Origin: Monosporascus cannonballus
Taxonomy: Eukaryota; Ascomycota; Sordariomycetes; Xylariales
Length of the DNA stretch: 64,000 nt
Direction of reading: 5' to 3'
Assembly: GCA_004154925.1 (NCBI GenBank)
Contig: QJNS01000130.1
Location: 62,001-126,000, forward strand
The notes under the pieces were generated by a model. The model was not told the DNA's origin, did not search any database, and saw only the letters and a program-made list of their open reading frames with translations. Made by a program: the position numbers and the translations under genes. How positions within the stretch are numbered: position 1 is the first letter of the stretch; every line of letters starts with the position of its first letter. This document shows, piece by piece, positions 12,591-25,739 of the stretch.

Positions 12591-15373
12591 TATTAAGTAT
12601 TAAGTAAATCCGTTTTAGTTTTATATATTGAAAATGTTTTTTACTTCGTATATTTATGTATTGTTTATATTCGTATTATTTTATGTTATATATATTTTAA
12701 TTTTCTTTATGTTTAATCCGAATAAAAAATATAAACAATTAAATAAAATTGAATTTTTGGTGGAAATTTTAATTAATAATTATTTTCTGAAAATCTTTTA
12801 ATAATTGTATATAAACCGATATATTTAACATTAAGCCTTTTTTTTAGGCTACTTTAAATAAATATTTTTAATAATAATAAAATATTTTCTTTTTTTCGAA
12901 AATTTTATTTTTTAACTTTTTCCGGTACATTATTTATTTATTTAAGTACTTATAAATTTTAATTTTAATTTTGTTTTGTAAGATAATTATTACGTTTACT
13001 TTAATATAAAAATTAATTTAATATTAATTAAATTATTATTTTATATTATTTTATAAGTTTTTCAAACAAAATAAAAGTTTACGTTCGTTATTTATTATTT
13101 CAATATATTCGTAATAATTAATATTATATGTTAATTATACCATTAAAAAGATTCAATTTAATTATTTTATTCATAATTAATATAATATTATAAGTAATTT
13201 TTAAAATTTAATTTATTTAATTTATTTATTTACTTGTTTAAATTTTAAATATGTTAAATAATTTGTAATTTACATTTTAAACTGATTTATATTAATAATT
13301 TCATGAAAATCTTAATATAAAAAATAATTTTTTATTTAAAATTATTTTCATTTATAATTTAAATATATTAAAAATATACATAAAAAAGTATATATTATTT
13401 GTTTGGCGTTCGTATTTTCGTAACATGGTAAAAAATAAGAAACTTTTATAAATTAATTAATAATTACGGAAATATTATTATAAAATATTTCGGTAATTAA
13501 GATTGGTAATATAAAAAATTAAATAATAAAATTAAAAATAATTATACATTATAATTTTCCTCATAATTTAAATCGTAAATTTTTATTTTAATATAAATAT
13601 TATTTTACCGTATAATATTTTATATTATTAATTTTATATTTAAAGAAATATATACGTTAAAGTTAATTTAATGTTTTATGGATTTTAGGTATTTACATAT
13701 TTAATATATATATATTCTTCGTAATAAACCCTTTTAATATTTGTTTAAAATGTACATTTTATTTATTTTTTTGTTTTTTAAACTATTATCGTTATATTAT
13801 CAATTTTTTTAATCTATATTAAAAATATTACTTCCATTATCATAGTTTAATATAAATTTAAATATTTTTTATTAATTAAATCAAAAATTATATACTTAAA
13901 TTTAATTATTTTCTTAAAATATTAATTTTATTATTTTTTGAATTTGTTTTATAAATAATAATAACATTACAATTTATTAATCTTTTTACGTTTTTTAATT
14001 AATATTTTATATATTTTCTAATTATAATAAAATAAATAAAGTTTTAATAATTTGGATAAATTTCTTTTATTAAAAATTCCTTTTCACAAAATATGTAAAT
14101 TTTTAAAATATTATAATAATAGTTATAAATTCTTTATATAAAACATTATGATTAAATTCGGTCGTTTTTAATTTATATAAAAAAACATAATACAATATAA
14201 TTTACCTTAATTATTTTGTTATTCGAATATTATATTTTATATATAATCCAAAATATTGGTTTTTGATTTAACGAAATAATTTAAATTATATATAATTAAA
14301 ATTAATTTATTAATAATTATATTTTTAATATTCTGAAATATTTTGTCCGTTTCGGATGTTTATTTAAATTTCTTTTTATACAATTAGTTCAAAATATAAT
14401 TATTTTGTTACATTTTCGAAAGAAATTTTATAATAACTAGCGAATTTAAAAAATATTTATATTTTTTCTATTATCGTTCATATTTATTATTTTTTAATTA
14501 TAATAACCTTTTAAAGTTTATTTAAATATAAAATTAAAATAATAATATATGCTAAACATTTTATTCTGTATTTATAAACTTAATTCTTTTTATATTAATA
14601 AATAACTCTCCGTCAGATAAATTTTAAAAAATTTATAAATATATTTTGCGTATATTTTTTTATTTTGAACAAAATCAGAATATTATTAAAATAATATATA
14701 ACGGAAATAGTAACATATTTTTAGAATATATAATTTATTACCCGTTAAAAAGTTATTAATATGTTTATAAACCTTATTAATATAATTCAATATTCGAATA
14801 ATCCGTATTTTGTTTTAAATATTATTTTTTATTTATAATTTTTCTTAATTTTAATATATTTATATTTATTTTTAAAATCGAATATTATAAATTGTTTAAA
14901 TGCGTAAAATCAGTCTTTTATTGCTGTAATTCATAATAATAATATTCAATTTTTAATAATAATATTGTTTAATTATTAAAAATTAATTATAAATTATAAT
15001 TTTTTAAATTCTTTTGATACAAAAAATATTAAATATTTTATTGCTAAATTTAAAAATTCAATTCAATTTTTATAGCCGATTTTTTAAATATTTTTTAAAA
15101 ATACGTAATATATTTTTATTAAAATTATAAACAAGGTAAAATTCCGTTAAAAATCTTTTTTTAAAAATTATTTCGTATTTCTATTTATTATCTTTTAATA
15201 ATGTTATATCGAATATCTTCTAAAACATTATTTATATTTATAATATTATACTACTACATTAATTATATTTTTAATTTTTAAAATTATTAGTTTTATTCTT
15301 TTAAATCGTTATTTAATCATTATAATTTTGATTTAACAATAATAATAATATATTATATTTCTTTTAATATTTC
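12591..15373 (-). pseudogene. pol of element A (integrase and RT side)
   Basis: This is collinear with 25740-28500 in C, 44930-47700 in F and 51650-54450 in G, where RT motifs can be read. All frames are blocked. Element B interrupts it at 15373, near the pol/gag boundary, and the rest continues from 20963. Confidence 0.72.
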
Positions 15374-15563
15374 TGTAACGGGTACGATGCGTAGGTTGAA
15401 CGGAGGCATGGCCCAACAAAGGTTTATATTCAAGGTAACGAGGGAAAGGCAGGAATAGTTAGCTATTAACGAGGTGGCTATTTTTTATATACATATGGGT
15501 GAATTCCGGCTAAGAAGTTCGCTCCGTAAGCCCGAATTGCCCTATAAGCTTTAGCTTATAATA
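15374..15563 (-). repeat. 3' LTR of element B
   Basis: It matches 20769-20957 over its length. It retains moderate GC content, and the two hairpins seen in the other LTR are partly unpaired by C to T changes. Confidence 0.85.
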
Positions 15564-18500
15564 CCACCCTTTTTCTCGCCCTTAAGAAATAACGAAACTG
15601 CGGTAAGGCGGCGGCGGCTTTGCTTATATCTTTTTTTATATCCCTATTTATGCTTTTACGTCTTTGTCGACCTCGTTTTTATTTCCGAATAACTTTTCGA
15701 AATTATTAAAAGCAGTTATATTTTTAAAGTTTTTACATAATTTTTATATTGGTTCGGCGTAAACTGCCCATTTTACGTATAGCTTTTTTCGGCGACTGCG
15801 GCTTACGCGTTTATTTTCGGCCCTTAATATGCGTTATATTATATATTTCTTTTCCATTTTTTAATAATATTAATAACGGTTAAATATTATTTAGGATTTA
15901 ATTAAGTAACGGATTTTTTATTATTAATTTTAAGAAATTTATATTAAATTTCGGGTATGTCTCCGATAATACGCATAGTTTTATGGTATTATGCGGCGTA
16001 ATTGCAGTCACTTTGTATTAAACATATATTTAAAATAATTTTTTAAATTTAACTATATTAGGTCCCTTATTTCGAAATATAATATTTATTTTTTAAAAAC
16101 GGTAATTAATTATTTTATTTAAGCTTATATTAACGTTATAATAATTTATATAAATTCCGTACTTTTTTGTAACTTTTTAACGAAAATAAAAATCTTTTCT
16201 GTTTCGGGAATTAATTATGGAATTTCCGGTATTTCGTTAATAGATTTTATATTATATTTGTAAATTAAAAAAAAGTATACTTTTAATAAAAAGTTTTTTC
16301 CGTTAAAGGCTAATTGTACTATCGGTAAAAGTTTGGCTTAATTATATTATGCGTAATTTATAAAATAACGGAAATATACAAAAATTCTTTAATTAATTTT
16401 TTCCGTAATTCCGTCCGTCTGGGCGTACAAGAATATATTAAGTTATTATTATATACTTAATAAGTTGCACAAATAAGTCCAAAATTTATTCGTTTAATTA
16501 TTATTTTTATTAAATATTAATTTTTTAAAGAAACCGTAATATTTTTAATAATAAGTAATAAAGCGTTAAAGGTATATTTTTACGTTTATATTAAATATCG
16601 GTTTTAAACTAATTATTTTTATTAAGCGATCATAACATATTATAAAAAATTAAAGGTTCTTTTTTTGCCTTGCCGGTAAGTTAATTATAAAATTTATTAA
16701 AGAATTTGAATAAAATCTATTTGGAATAGGTAAAGGCTGTAATAACTCTTTTTTCGTTTTTTTATACGTACGACCTGTTATATATATTATAATTATGGCA
16801 AAAACGGCGTATATCTCAAATCTGTTCCGGCTAATAATAATTATGGATTAATATTGCTAACGTAATATTTTTTGTTAGGTGGCCGGTAATATGAAAATCG
16901 TATATCCGTTAAACTAATAACATTTGGAACGGTTTTTAAATAAGGACCTAAATGGATTTTTTAAATTATAAAAAACTTTTAAGATCAAAAAAATATTTCG
17001 TTATACAAGTATTTACCGTATTTATAATTAAGGAAAAATTACGTAATTTTTAAGCTACGGCAATATATATTATATTCAAGGTTTTATCCTTAATAACTTT
17101 TAAGTCCTTTATTTTTAAAGCTTTTTTTAAAAAATACTTTTTTACCGCAGGGTATAACCGGTTATTTATTATTATTTTATTTTAAATAAATTGCGGTTAT
17201 CAAAACTTTTTAAATTCGCGTCGATTCGTTAAATAATTATTTTTTCTTAATAAACTGGGTTATTCGTTTTTTCAAATTTATTATTTTTTTCGCCGCAAAA
17301 TATATTTTATAATCTGCGAAATATGGTATCGGATCGGTTTGCCAATTTACCTAAGTAATATTTAAATACGAAATTAAAAACGGACAAAAAACCAGTTTAT
17401 CGAATTTATTTTTTTAATAAATTTGCGGATATTTGTGAAATACTGGAAATTTGCGTAATTTATTAAAATCGTAAAGGGGCTAATTAACCTTTAAAGTGTC
17501 TTTTTTATTTCGTTAACATTTTAATAATAATTAATAACTTTTTATGGTATATTTTATAATTATATTTAATTGGCGATATTTTTTTAAAAAATACGTAATT
17601 AATCGTAAACATCTTAACGAATCGAATTAAGACAAGCATTTTTTAATTATTTAGCCGGAACAATTTATTTTTAATATTATATCTTTCGGGGTTTTAATAC
17701 GTAAAAATAAATATTTTAATAAAAACCTTTTTAAATTAATTAAAATCTTATTATTTTGTATTCTTTTGGCAGAAAAATGTTTTTTCTTAGTTAATTATAA
17801 AAAGAAAACCGTTATCTTTTTAAAATCTTTTATAAAGGTTCGGTAAAAATTAACGAATCCGATAAAACCTTTAACCTTTTTTACGTTAATAAAGGCCTTT
17901 TATTTCTGAATAACGGTTACCTTTTTAAAATTAACTTTTAAGCTTATTTTTATTTCGATAATAAATTTTAGGCATTTCGTTTCCTAAATTACGAATTCGT
18001 ATTTATCTGGGTCCAACTTTAGTTCTGCTTCCGCCAAACAGCAAAATACCAGCTTAACTTTAGCCATATAATGGGTTCGAAAACCGGACGAATAAATCAA
18101 TATATCGTCGATATACGTAAAACAAAAATTATTAAAATAACGTTTTAAGGTACTATTAATATAACGCTAAAAAGCAGCCGGTATACCGCTAAGGCCGAAT
18201 AGGTATATTAATTATTCAAAAAACCTAAAACGTATACGGAATGCAATTTTTTATTCGTTTCTCTAGCAAATACGTAACCGGTAAAAGGCCGTTCGAACGT
18301 CGAACTTCGTAAATTCCCGGGCCTATAATAAAATTCGTAACGTTTCGTTTATTAACGGGAAAAAATAACGGTTGTATTTCGTAATCTTATTTAATTCTTT
18401 ATAATTTACGTAAAACCGTAAACCCCCGTTAAATTTCTTTACGAATAATATTAAAATATTTATAAGGGAATTATTAATCCAAATTTTATTTTTGTCGAAT

Positions 18501-20768
18501 AAGTTTATAAATATCTTACATAAACCTAATAGCTCCTTTTTTAATATCCCGTATAAAGATCCTTATAAAATTATTTTGTTTAACCCAAAATATTTATTTT
18601 TAAGTTTAACGTTACGTTATTATTATTATAATAAAATAGTAACAACGAATCTTTATTATTTATAAAATGGTTTTAAAACTCCCGTATTTTTTTAAAAAAA
18701 AACATTTGGTAATATCTTTAGAAGTTAATTACGGCTTTACCCTTAAGGCCTTATTAATATCCTTTATAAAAATTACAAATAACTATATCCCGTTTTTCTT
18801 ACGGCGGCTTTGTCGTATTAATACCGCAAAGGTTACAACCCCCATTAAGCAAACTTCTTTATATTTTTATAACCGCCTTTTTAAGCGGTCCTTAAATTCC
18901 TTATCGAATTATCTTTTTTTACGTAATATGGGTACGGTAACGTTATCCGTAAAACAAATAAGCTGTTATTTCGTTTCGTATACGATATTATTATATTTTA
19001 TTTAAGGTTTTTCTAAAATAAAAAAGGAAAATAAAATTTTAATTACGTACCCTTAGATTTATTTTAAACGGCCGTTTAAATTTACGTTAATATTAATAAT
19101 TGTTTAAATCGCAATTATTATAAGTTTATTATTTTTCATTAATTTTAATTAATAAAATATAATAAATATACGTTATAAGTTTAAATAACGGATTAATTAC
19201 TAATTAAACGCGAAATAATAAATATATTTATTATTAATTAAAATATTTATATATATAATATTATCAATTTAACTATTTAATTTAAAAAATATTTATGTAA
19301 TTTATTATTAATTTTTTGCAATTTTCCTTTTCTTAAATCACCCCTTTATTAATATTTGTTAACAAAAGTTATTTTTTTAAATTTTCGTTATCCGAATTAT
19401 TATTTCCGCCAACGGCATCCCGCAAATTCGTTATTGTAACTTCCGTTTTAGCCGGACGAAACCGGTTTACGGATTTATATTCAAGGTACTCCTAATTCGA
19501 ATAATTCGTAACGGCATAACAGAAATATTGCTTTTTCCGTTTCCAAATTTTTTTCTCGTTATCGGAAAACTATTTCGCATAAAGCCGGTTACCCATGTTT
19601 TATTTTAAGCTATTCCCGGATCAATTTTTTTAATTATTTTCTTATTAATTTATAAAATTAAAAATTAACGTAATTAATTACGTAACGTCCGTTATAAATA
19701 TATCCTTTTATACGTTTATTATTTAAACCGATTTATTGATTTAACCGACGTATTATTATTAATTAATTATTTCGTTTTTTTACCGAAATACCAAATTATC
19801 GTTTTTTTGCCTATATAATAATTAAATAAAAAATTTAAATAATTAATTACCTTTTTTGCTTTATGTATTTAAAAATTATAATTATTGTAAATCATATTTT
19901 TCATAATTAACGCATTACGAAATTACGTATTAATACCGGCGTTTATGGAAACCACCTTAATTTTTAAAAATTATGTTAAATTTTTATATTCGGTTAATTT
20001 AAATTCTAAATCCAATAAAGAATCTTAAAACTGTTAATTATTACCCTGCCTTATGCGTTATAATTACTCCTTAACGGATTTTATTACTTGTTTATTTTCG
20101 AATTATTTTTTCATATTAAAAAAAGTTATCGCCGTTAAAATCTTTTTATAATCCTTTTATTTCGAATTAATATTTAAATTACAATTATTTTTCGATAAGT
20201 ATAAATATTATAATACTTAAGCTGGTTATTATATGGAAGCCGGAAATAAACCGGTTTTCCTTTATTTTCGTACGGAATATATCGAAAAACAATTAAAACG
20301 TTTTTTATTTTTCGTTTTACGAAAGTTATTTTATAAGCTTACGATTCACTTTTGTAAATTCTTTATTAAGCAGTAAACTTATTATAAATTCTTAACAAAA
20401 CGGGTCCTATTTTATAAAAACCTTTTTTTCTATTTTCGTAAAAATGTATTTTTTTTATTTTCGTTATCCGATTAAACAAATTACTTATCGTTTCGTTACG
20501 GCTAAGGATTAATTTAGCAGATTTTTCTTACTATATATTAAGCTTTTAAAACATATTTATAAATAACTGGTATTATGAGTTTTCCTTAATGGTTCCGGAC
20601 AAATTTAATGCCGTAAACTTATTTATAGTTTCGTTAATTATGTTACTTCGCAGTTATCTCGTTATAAAACTTTTTTTAACTTATTATTCGTAACCAAAGT
20701 ATCCTTAGGAAACGTTTCGCTTTTACTTAATTTCCTAGAAGCTATAATAAGTTATAACCTTAAGTATA
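15564..20768 (-). pseudogene. gag-pol of element B, RIP-inactivated
   Basis: The minus strand reads the RT active site YIDDILIYSSG at 18115-18083, followed in the same frame by a HYMAKVKLVF- and KLDPDKYEF-like continuation, the normal order in Ty3/Gypsy RT. Just upstream an IPAAF..YIN segment precedes it. By position the integrase should lie toward 15600-17000 and gag toward 19600-20700, but I cannot read diagnostic residues there. The 112-codon plus-strand open stretch at 18667-19005 is antisense to it and not a gene. Confidence 0.78.
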
Positions 20769-20957
20769 TATAACATGTACGATACATAAATTAAACGGAG
20801 GCGCGGCCTATAAAGGTTTATATTTAAAGTGAGGAGGGAAAAGGAGAAATAGCTAGCCACCAGAAAGGTGGCTACTTTTTATATACATATGGATAAGCTC
20901 GGGCTAAGGAGCTCGCTCCGTAAGCCCGAGCTGCCCTATAGGCTCTAGCCTGCAACA
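20769..20957 (-). repeat. 5' LTR of element B with two hairpins
   Basis: This copy is GC-rich. One inverted repeat pairs TAGCCACC with GGTGGCTA around a 5-base loop, followed by CTTTTT (about 20857-20882). A second pairs GCTCGGGCT with AAGCCCGAGC (about 20897-20931). Confidence 0.85.
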
Positions 20958-20962
20958 ACTTC

Positions 20963-23291
20963 TTTTATATAGTATTTCCTTAAACAACAAAATTTATCGC
21001 AATTTTTTTTATTTGCATTTAGTGTAATTTTTAATTAAATTTTAATATTTTATTTTTTTATTTCTAAATAAAAAATATAAATTTAATTTAATGAATTTTT
21101 ATTAATTAAAATTCCGTATTAACGTATTTATAATAATCGTAAAATTAATTTATAATTCTTAAATAAAATAATATCGAAATTAATTATTTAATGATATTTT
21201 TAAACAAAAATTTTAAAATAATTAATTTCGTATATAATATTTTTGTTATCGTAAGTAAATTTTTAATTTTCAGTATATATCGTTATTTAAAATTTTAACT
21301 TATATTTTTATAATAATATAAATTTATTAATTATATTTAATATCATATAACTTCCGTGGAAATTTCTGTAATTTATTATTATAATATATTAATACGTTTT
21401 TAATTATATATTTAAAATAATAAAGTTATTAATAATTTTTATTATTATAGTTAAAATTTATTTCGGAAATTTTCTTTAATTGTTTTACATTTTATTATTT
21501 TACGAATTTTTGATAAATAATTCTTTTTATAATTTCTATTCGAATATTTTGATTTGTATTGTCGTTTTTCTATTTAATTTATTAAATTATTATATTTCTG
21601 GTTATTGCCGGCCCATTATTTTTTCGAATTATATTAATTATTTGTAATATTGTTATAATCTCTTTTATTAAATAAATTGTTTTCTTATATTTATAAATAC
21701 ATTTTATTATATATCGTTTTATTTATTATTTTTAAATCCGCTTATAAATTAAGATATTTTTTTAATAATCTTTTTTTAATGATTTATAATATATATGAAT
21801 TAAAAATAAAAATCTCTAATAATTTTCTAATAATATTTTTTTACAGTACGTGAAATTAAGGTTTTTTCCGTTTAATAATTATATTATTTAAAATAATAAA
21901 AAAAGTCTTATTATAATTAGTATTTCTTTTCGGAACGGTATTTTAGTTTCGTTACTTATTAAATATTTTTTAAAATTATAATTCGAAAATATTAATATTA
22001 TTATTTGTTATTTTTGTTATTTCCGATATAATTTAAAATATTAAATCCTTTACAATATATACGGATAATTCGTTGCTAAATATATAATTTGTATTATTCG
22101 TAACTGAAATATATTTACTATTAATAATATATAGCATATATTTTATAATACTTATTAACGATTCCGGAAGAAGTTTCTTTTTTTTAATTTTAATATTTTT
22201 CTAATTATCTTTATAGTATCTTTGTTATATTTATATAATTTATTAAGTTAATGATTTAGATTTTTTATATTCTTTATTCAATTTTTTGTCAGAATAAATT
22301 TTATCGGACTTTTTATTATAAGCTTAAAATAAATTTGGTTTAAATTATATTAATAGTTTTATTATAATTTTCTTAATTTGTTTTAAATTATTCTTTCCAT
22401 ATAAATATATAATTATTCTATTGTAAGTGTTTAAGATTTTTAAATATAAATATTCTATATTTTATTTTGTTATATGTAAAATACTTAATTTAATTTCAAT
22501 TTTATTTATAAATAACATTAAATTTTTAAATCCTGGCGTTATTCCGTAAAAAATAAAAATCGTATGTTATTTTTTTAATTAAATTTATTATATTCCGATT
22601 ATAAGATATATTATTTGATTTATTATTTTTCATATTATTAATTATTTATTTTATTTATTTTCATATGATATTAATTTAAGATAATTAATTATTTGATTAT
22701 AAAAAAACTATTTTTAATATTACTTCTTAATTGTTTATAAAATATATTAATAAAAATAAATGTTTTATTCTTTTCTTCTACATGTTCAACCATCAAATAG
22801 TTAAAAATTACGACATATTTAAATATAAATCCTTTTTATTTAAATTATAAAAATTATTATGTATTTTATTTTCGAAATTAATATAAAATAAAAGAATTTA
22901 ATTAATAGAATTTATTTTATCCGATGTTTATATTTTTCAAAAATTTCTTTTAATGAATTTAAATTAGTTAAATTTATTTTTTATCAAGTATATCCCTATT
23001 ATTAAAAATATATCTGCTAAATTGTTAAAATTTAAAAAATGAAAATAAATTTATATTTAAATTAGAAAAATTACGGATTTTGTTTTTAGTATAATGTCTC
23101 CATTTCTTTAATTTTATATAAGCGAAACAGGTTTAGATAAGTAACGTAATATTAATATATTAGATTTCTTTTAATTTTTAAATTTGAACTTAAAATTATT
23201 AAATAAAACGTTTTTAAATATTAATTAATATTTTAATGATAATAAATATTATTTAAAATTTAACAATAGTATTAAATAGAAATTTATAATA
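20963..23291 (-). pseudogene. gag-protease of element A
   Basis: This is the continuation of A after B, collinear with 47831-50064 and 54591-56756. The segment near 21100-21260 is the reverse complement of the protease/linker part of E at 24240-24430. No frame is open. Confidence 0.7.
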
Positions 23292-23662
23292 TATAACGGT
23301 TATATAATTTAATTAATTATTAATCATAAATTACACGGCTTTATAGTAATAAGAATATAGTAAAAATCTAAATAATAAATATAATAATTATATTACGTTT
23401 CGTAATTCCAAAAACATTTTAAATAATAATATTATATTATAAATTGAAGTTATTTATATTATGGATATAATAAATATATACTTTTTTAAAAAACGTTTAT
23501 TAAATTTATTAAATTAGTTTAAACTGATATTAAATAATTACATAAATTCCGTTAAATCCTTTGAATTATTTCGGATTTATATTCCGTAATTTCGATTTAC
23601 TTAAAATTTATTTTAATTATTAAATAATCATATCCGAAAATGTTGTTACTTAGGTAATAATA
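23292..23662 (-). repeat. 5' LTR of element A
   Basis: This 371-bp LTR starts with a TATAACGG form of TGTGACGG (plus-strand reading) and ends near TAATAATA. It is fully AT-drifted. Confidence 0.75.
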
Positions 23663-23667
23663 AATAT

Positions 23668-24595
23668 ATAATAAAAGAATATTGTTAAAACATTAAAGAA
23701 TATTTTTGTTTTTAATTAATATTCATTATAAACTTTTATAAACAAATAATACAAAAATATATGATTTTAAAAATAAACTTTAAAATAATAATTAATTTAA
23801 CATATAATAAAATATAATTAAAGACATAAAAAAAATTTATTTCATATAACAACAATTATTATAAAATATAGAATAATTAATTTAATTTGAAAAAATAATA
23901 CGCCAGTAATAACGATAAATATAATAACTTAATTTTTTAAATATCGAAATATACATAAAGTTTAATAAATTTGAAAAGAGAAATATTATAAATACAAAAG
24001 TAATAAAATAACGAAATCTAAAAAAATTAAAAAAGGTTTTTAAAACAGGCTTTAAACGTAATAATAAAAATGGTTAATAACCTTATTAATTTAAATATAT
24101 AAATTAAAATGAATTAATACATTATAATAACAAATTAAAAAATTTTAAGTAAAAATAATATTATATTAAATATGATTAATAAATGTAAATTATTATAAAA
24201 ATATAAGTTATAACACTATATAGTAACGAATACCTAAAGTTAAGAATTTGGGTACGCTATTCAAAAAATTATACGCAAAATTAATTATTTTAAAGTTTTT
24301 ATGGAAACATAATATTAAATAATTAATGTCGATATCATTTTATTTCACAATTACGATATAATCTTAGGATTACCATAAATATAGTTGTAAGAACTTTTAA
24401 TTAATGAAAAAATTAATGCAATATAGTTTACCTTTTACCTTATTAACAGATAAAAAAAATCAAAATTTTAATATTTACTCGGAAATAACGATAAACATAA
24501 ATATAAAAATATAATAAAAACCTTATTACCTAAAAAGATAAAACACAAAAAGTTAGGTATTAAAAAAATACAAAGTATTATTATTATTATTATAG
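23668..24595 (+). pseudogene. protease/linker part of element E gag-pol
   Basis: It resumes E on the plus strand after A. The motif YDIILGLP followed by a stop (24352-24378) matches the conserved YD-ILG-PW segment between protease and RT in Gypsy elements, with TAA where Trp is expected. It is cut at 24595 by element C, and E continues at 29564. Confidence 0.78.
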
Positions 24596-24966
24596 TATAA
24601 CGGTTAAGCGGTTTAACTAATTATTAAACCTTTGTTATACGGATTTATGTTAGCAGGAATATCATAAGAATTTAAGTAATAAATATAATAATATATTACG
24701 TCTCCTAATACTAAGGGTACTTTAGGTAACGATGTTATATTATAACCTGGTATTATTTAGATTATGGAAATAATAAGCGTATATATCTTTTCCTGGATCC
24801 AGTTAAATCTCTTAAATTATTTCGCATCCATACTAAGTAACTGCATGGATCCCGTTAAATCCCTTAGATTATTCCTGATTTATATTACGTAATTCCGACC
24901 TATTTAGGTCCCATTTCGGTTACCAAATAACCTTTTCCGGAACCCCCCTTTAGCTGGGTTATAATA
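24596..24966 (-). repeat. 3' LTR of element C
   Basis: This 371-bp LTR is of the A/C U3 type, with GGATCC-CGTTAAATCCC repeats. It ends TTATAATA, equivalent to TTATAACA. Confidence 0.82.
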
Positions 24967-25029
24967 CGATTTTTTCCTCTAAATTTTGCCTTTAAGAGTT
25001 TTCTGGTAAATGTCTTTTTTATTATAACT

Positions 25030-25700
25030 ATGTCCGGCCGCGTTATTAAAAACCGCAGACGTATTAACTATAAAAAACGTGAAGCTTTAGTTCTTTTTGT
25101 TATTAATTTTGGTTTCGAAATTATACCCTGTACACTTTGTTTTTATGCGGGCGATTTCTGCATCATGTCGGATAATATAACGCGTTATTAATAATACATT
25201 TCGAAAAAACGCCATTATAATGATTCTGGTATTTTTCTTTTTTTTAAATAATATTAACAAAAAGATAGAACGTTTCCGGTCAGAAGAATTTTCCGCCCGG
25301 TAACATTTTCGCGATATTCGTTAAAAGTTGTTAATCGTATCCTATTGCCTAGATAAAATGTTATTTCGTTTAAAGCGTTTTCGTATTTAGCAGTATTGTT
25401 TTTTGCAAAAAGGCCGTATAAATGGTTAACTAGGGTCTTCAATCCTTGGACGAATTAGAATAATAGGAAAAAGCTGATCGCTTAAAGGCGAAATGCGGTC
25501 GTTTAAAAAACGAACTTCGTATTACGTTTTCCGAATAATCTTATTTTTTGGATCTTATCGTAAATATGGATTAAGACGCAATTATTTCTAGTAGTTTCGT
25601 TATTATTAGTAAAAATTCTTTAATAGGCGTTAGGCACTAATAAGATTTTTAGCAGGTTCCTAGGTGTTTTCGGAATTTGGATTTTCTTTTATTTAATTAG
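25030..25700 (+). pseudogene. antisense ORF3 of element C
   Basis: It starts at ATG 25030 (MSGRVIKNRRRINYKKR) shortly after the LTR and reads about 54 codons before the first stops, including a CTLCF pair of cysteines. It holds the same position and strand relation to pol as ORF3 in F, G and E. The minus-strand 62-codon frame at 25254-25442 overlaps it and is probably a shadow. Confidence 0.6.
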
Positions 25701-25739
25701 GTACCGGGTAAATCTATTTTATTTTCGCATATCGAATAT

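Larger units (their letters stand above)
15374..20957 (-). mobile_element. second Ty3/Gypsy family, element B
   Basis: It is bounded by 190-bp direct LTRs, starting TGTAACGGG at 15374 and ending GCAACA at 20957. Flanking 5-mers are ATTTC (15369-15373) and ACTTC (20958-20962), one C to T apart. It belongs to a different family from the rest, with short LTRs and a YIDDILIY RT motif. It sits inside A's pol. Length is 5.58 kb. Confidence 0.87.
11449..23662 (-). mobile_element. Ty3/Gypsy element A, nested in E and itself carrying B
   Basis: It is bounded by LTRs 11449-11870 and 23292-23662. Flanking 5-mers are AGTAT (11444-11448) and AATAT (23663-23667), which differ by one G to A change. Gag-pol sense is the minus strand. 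Subtracting B leaves 6.6 kb, equal to the other family members. RIP damage is among the heaviest in the window. Confidence 0.85.

Noticed and set aside
18667..19005. 112-codon plus-strand ORF inside element B
   Set aside because: It is antisense to B pol, where RT motifs read on the minus strand.
25254..25442. 62-codon minus-strand ORF that looks fairly protein-like
   Set aside because: It lies opposite ORF3 of element C, and the collinear copies in A and G do not preserve it, so it is probably chance.
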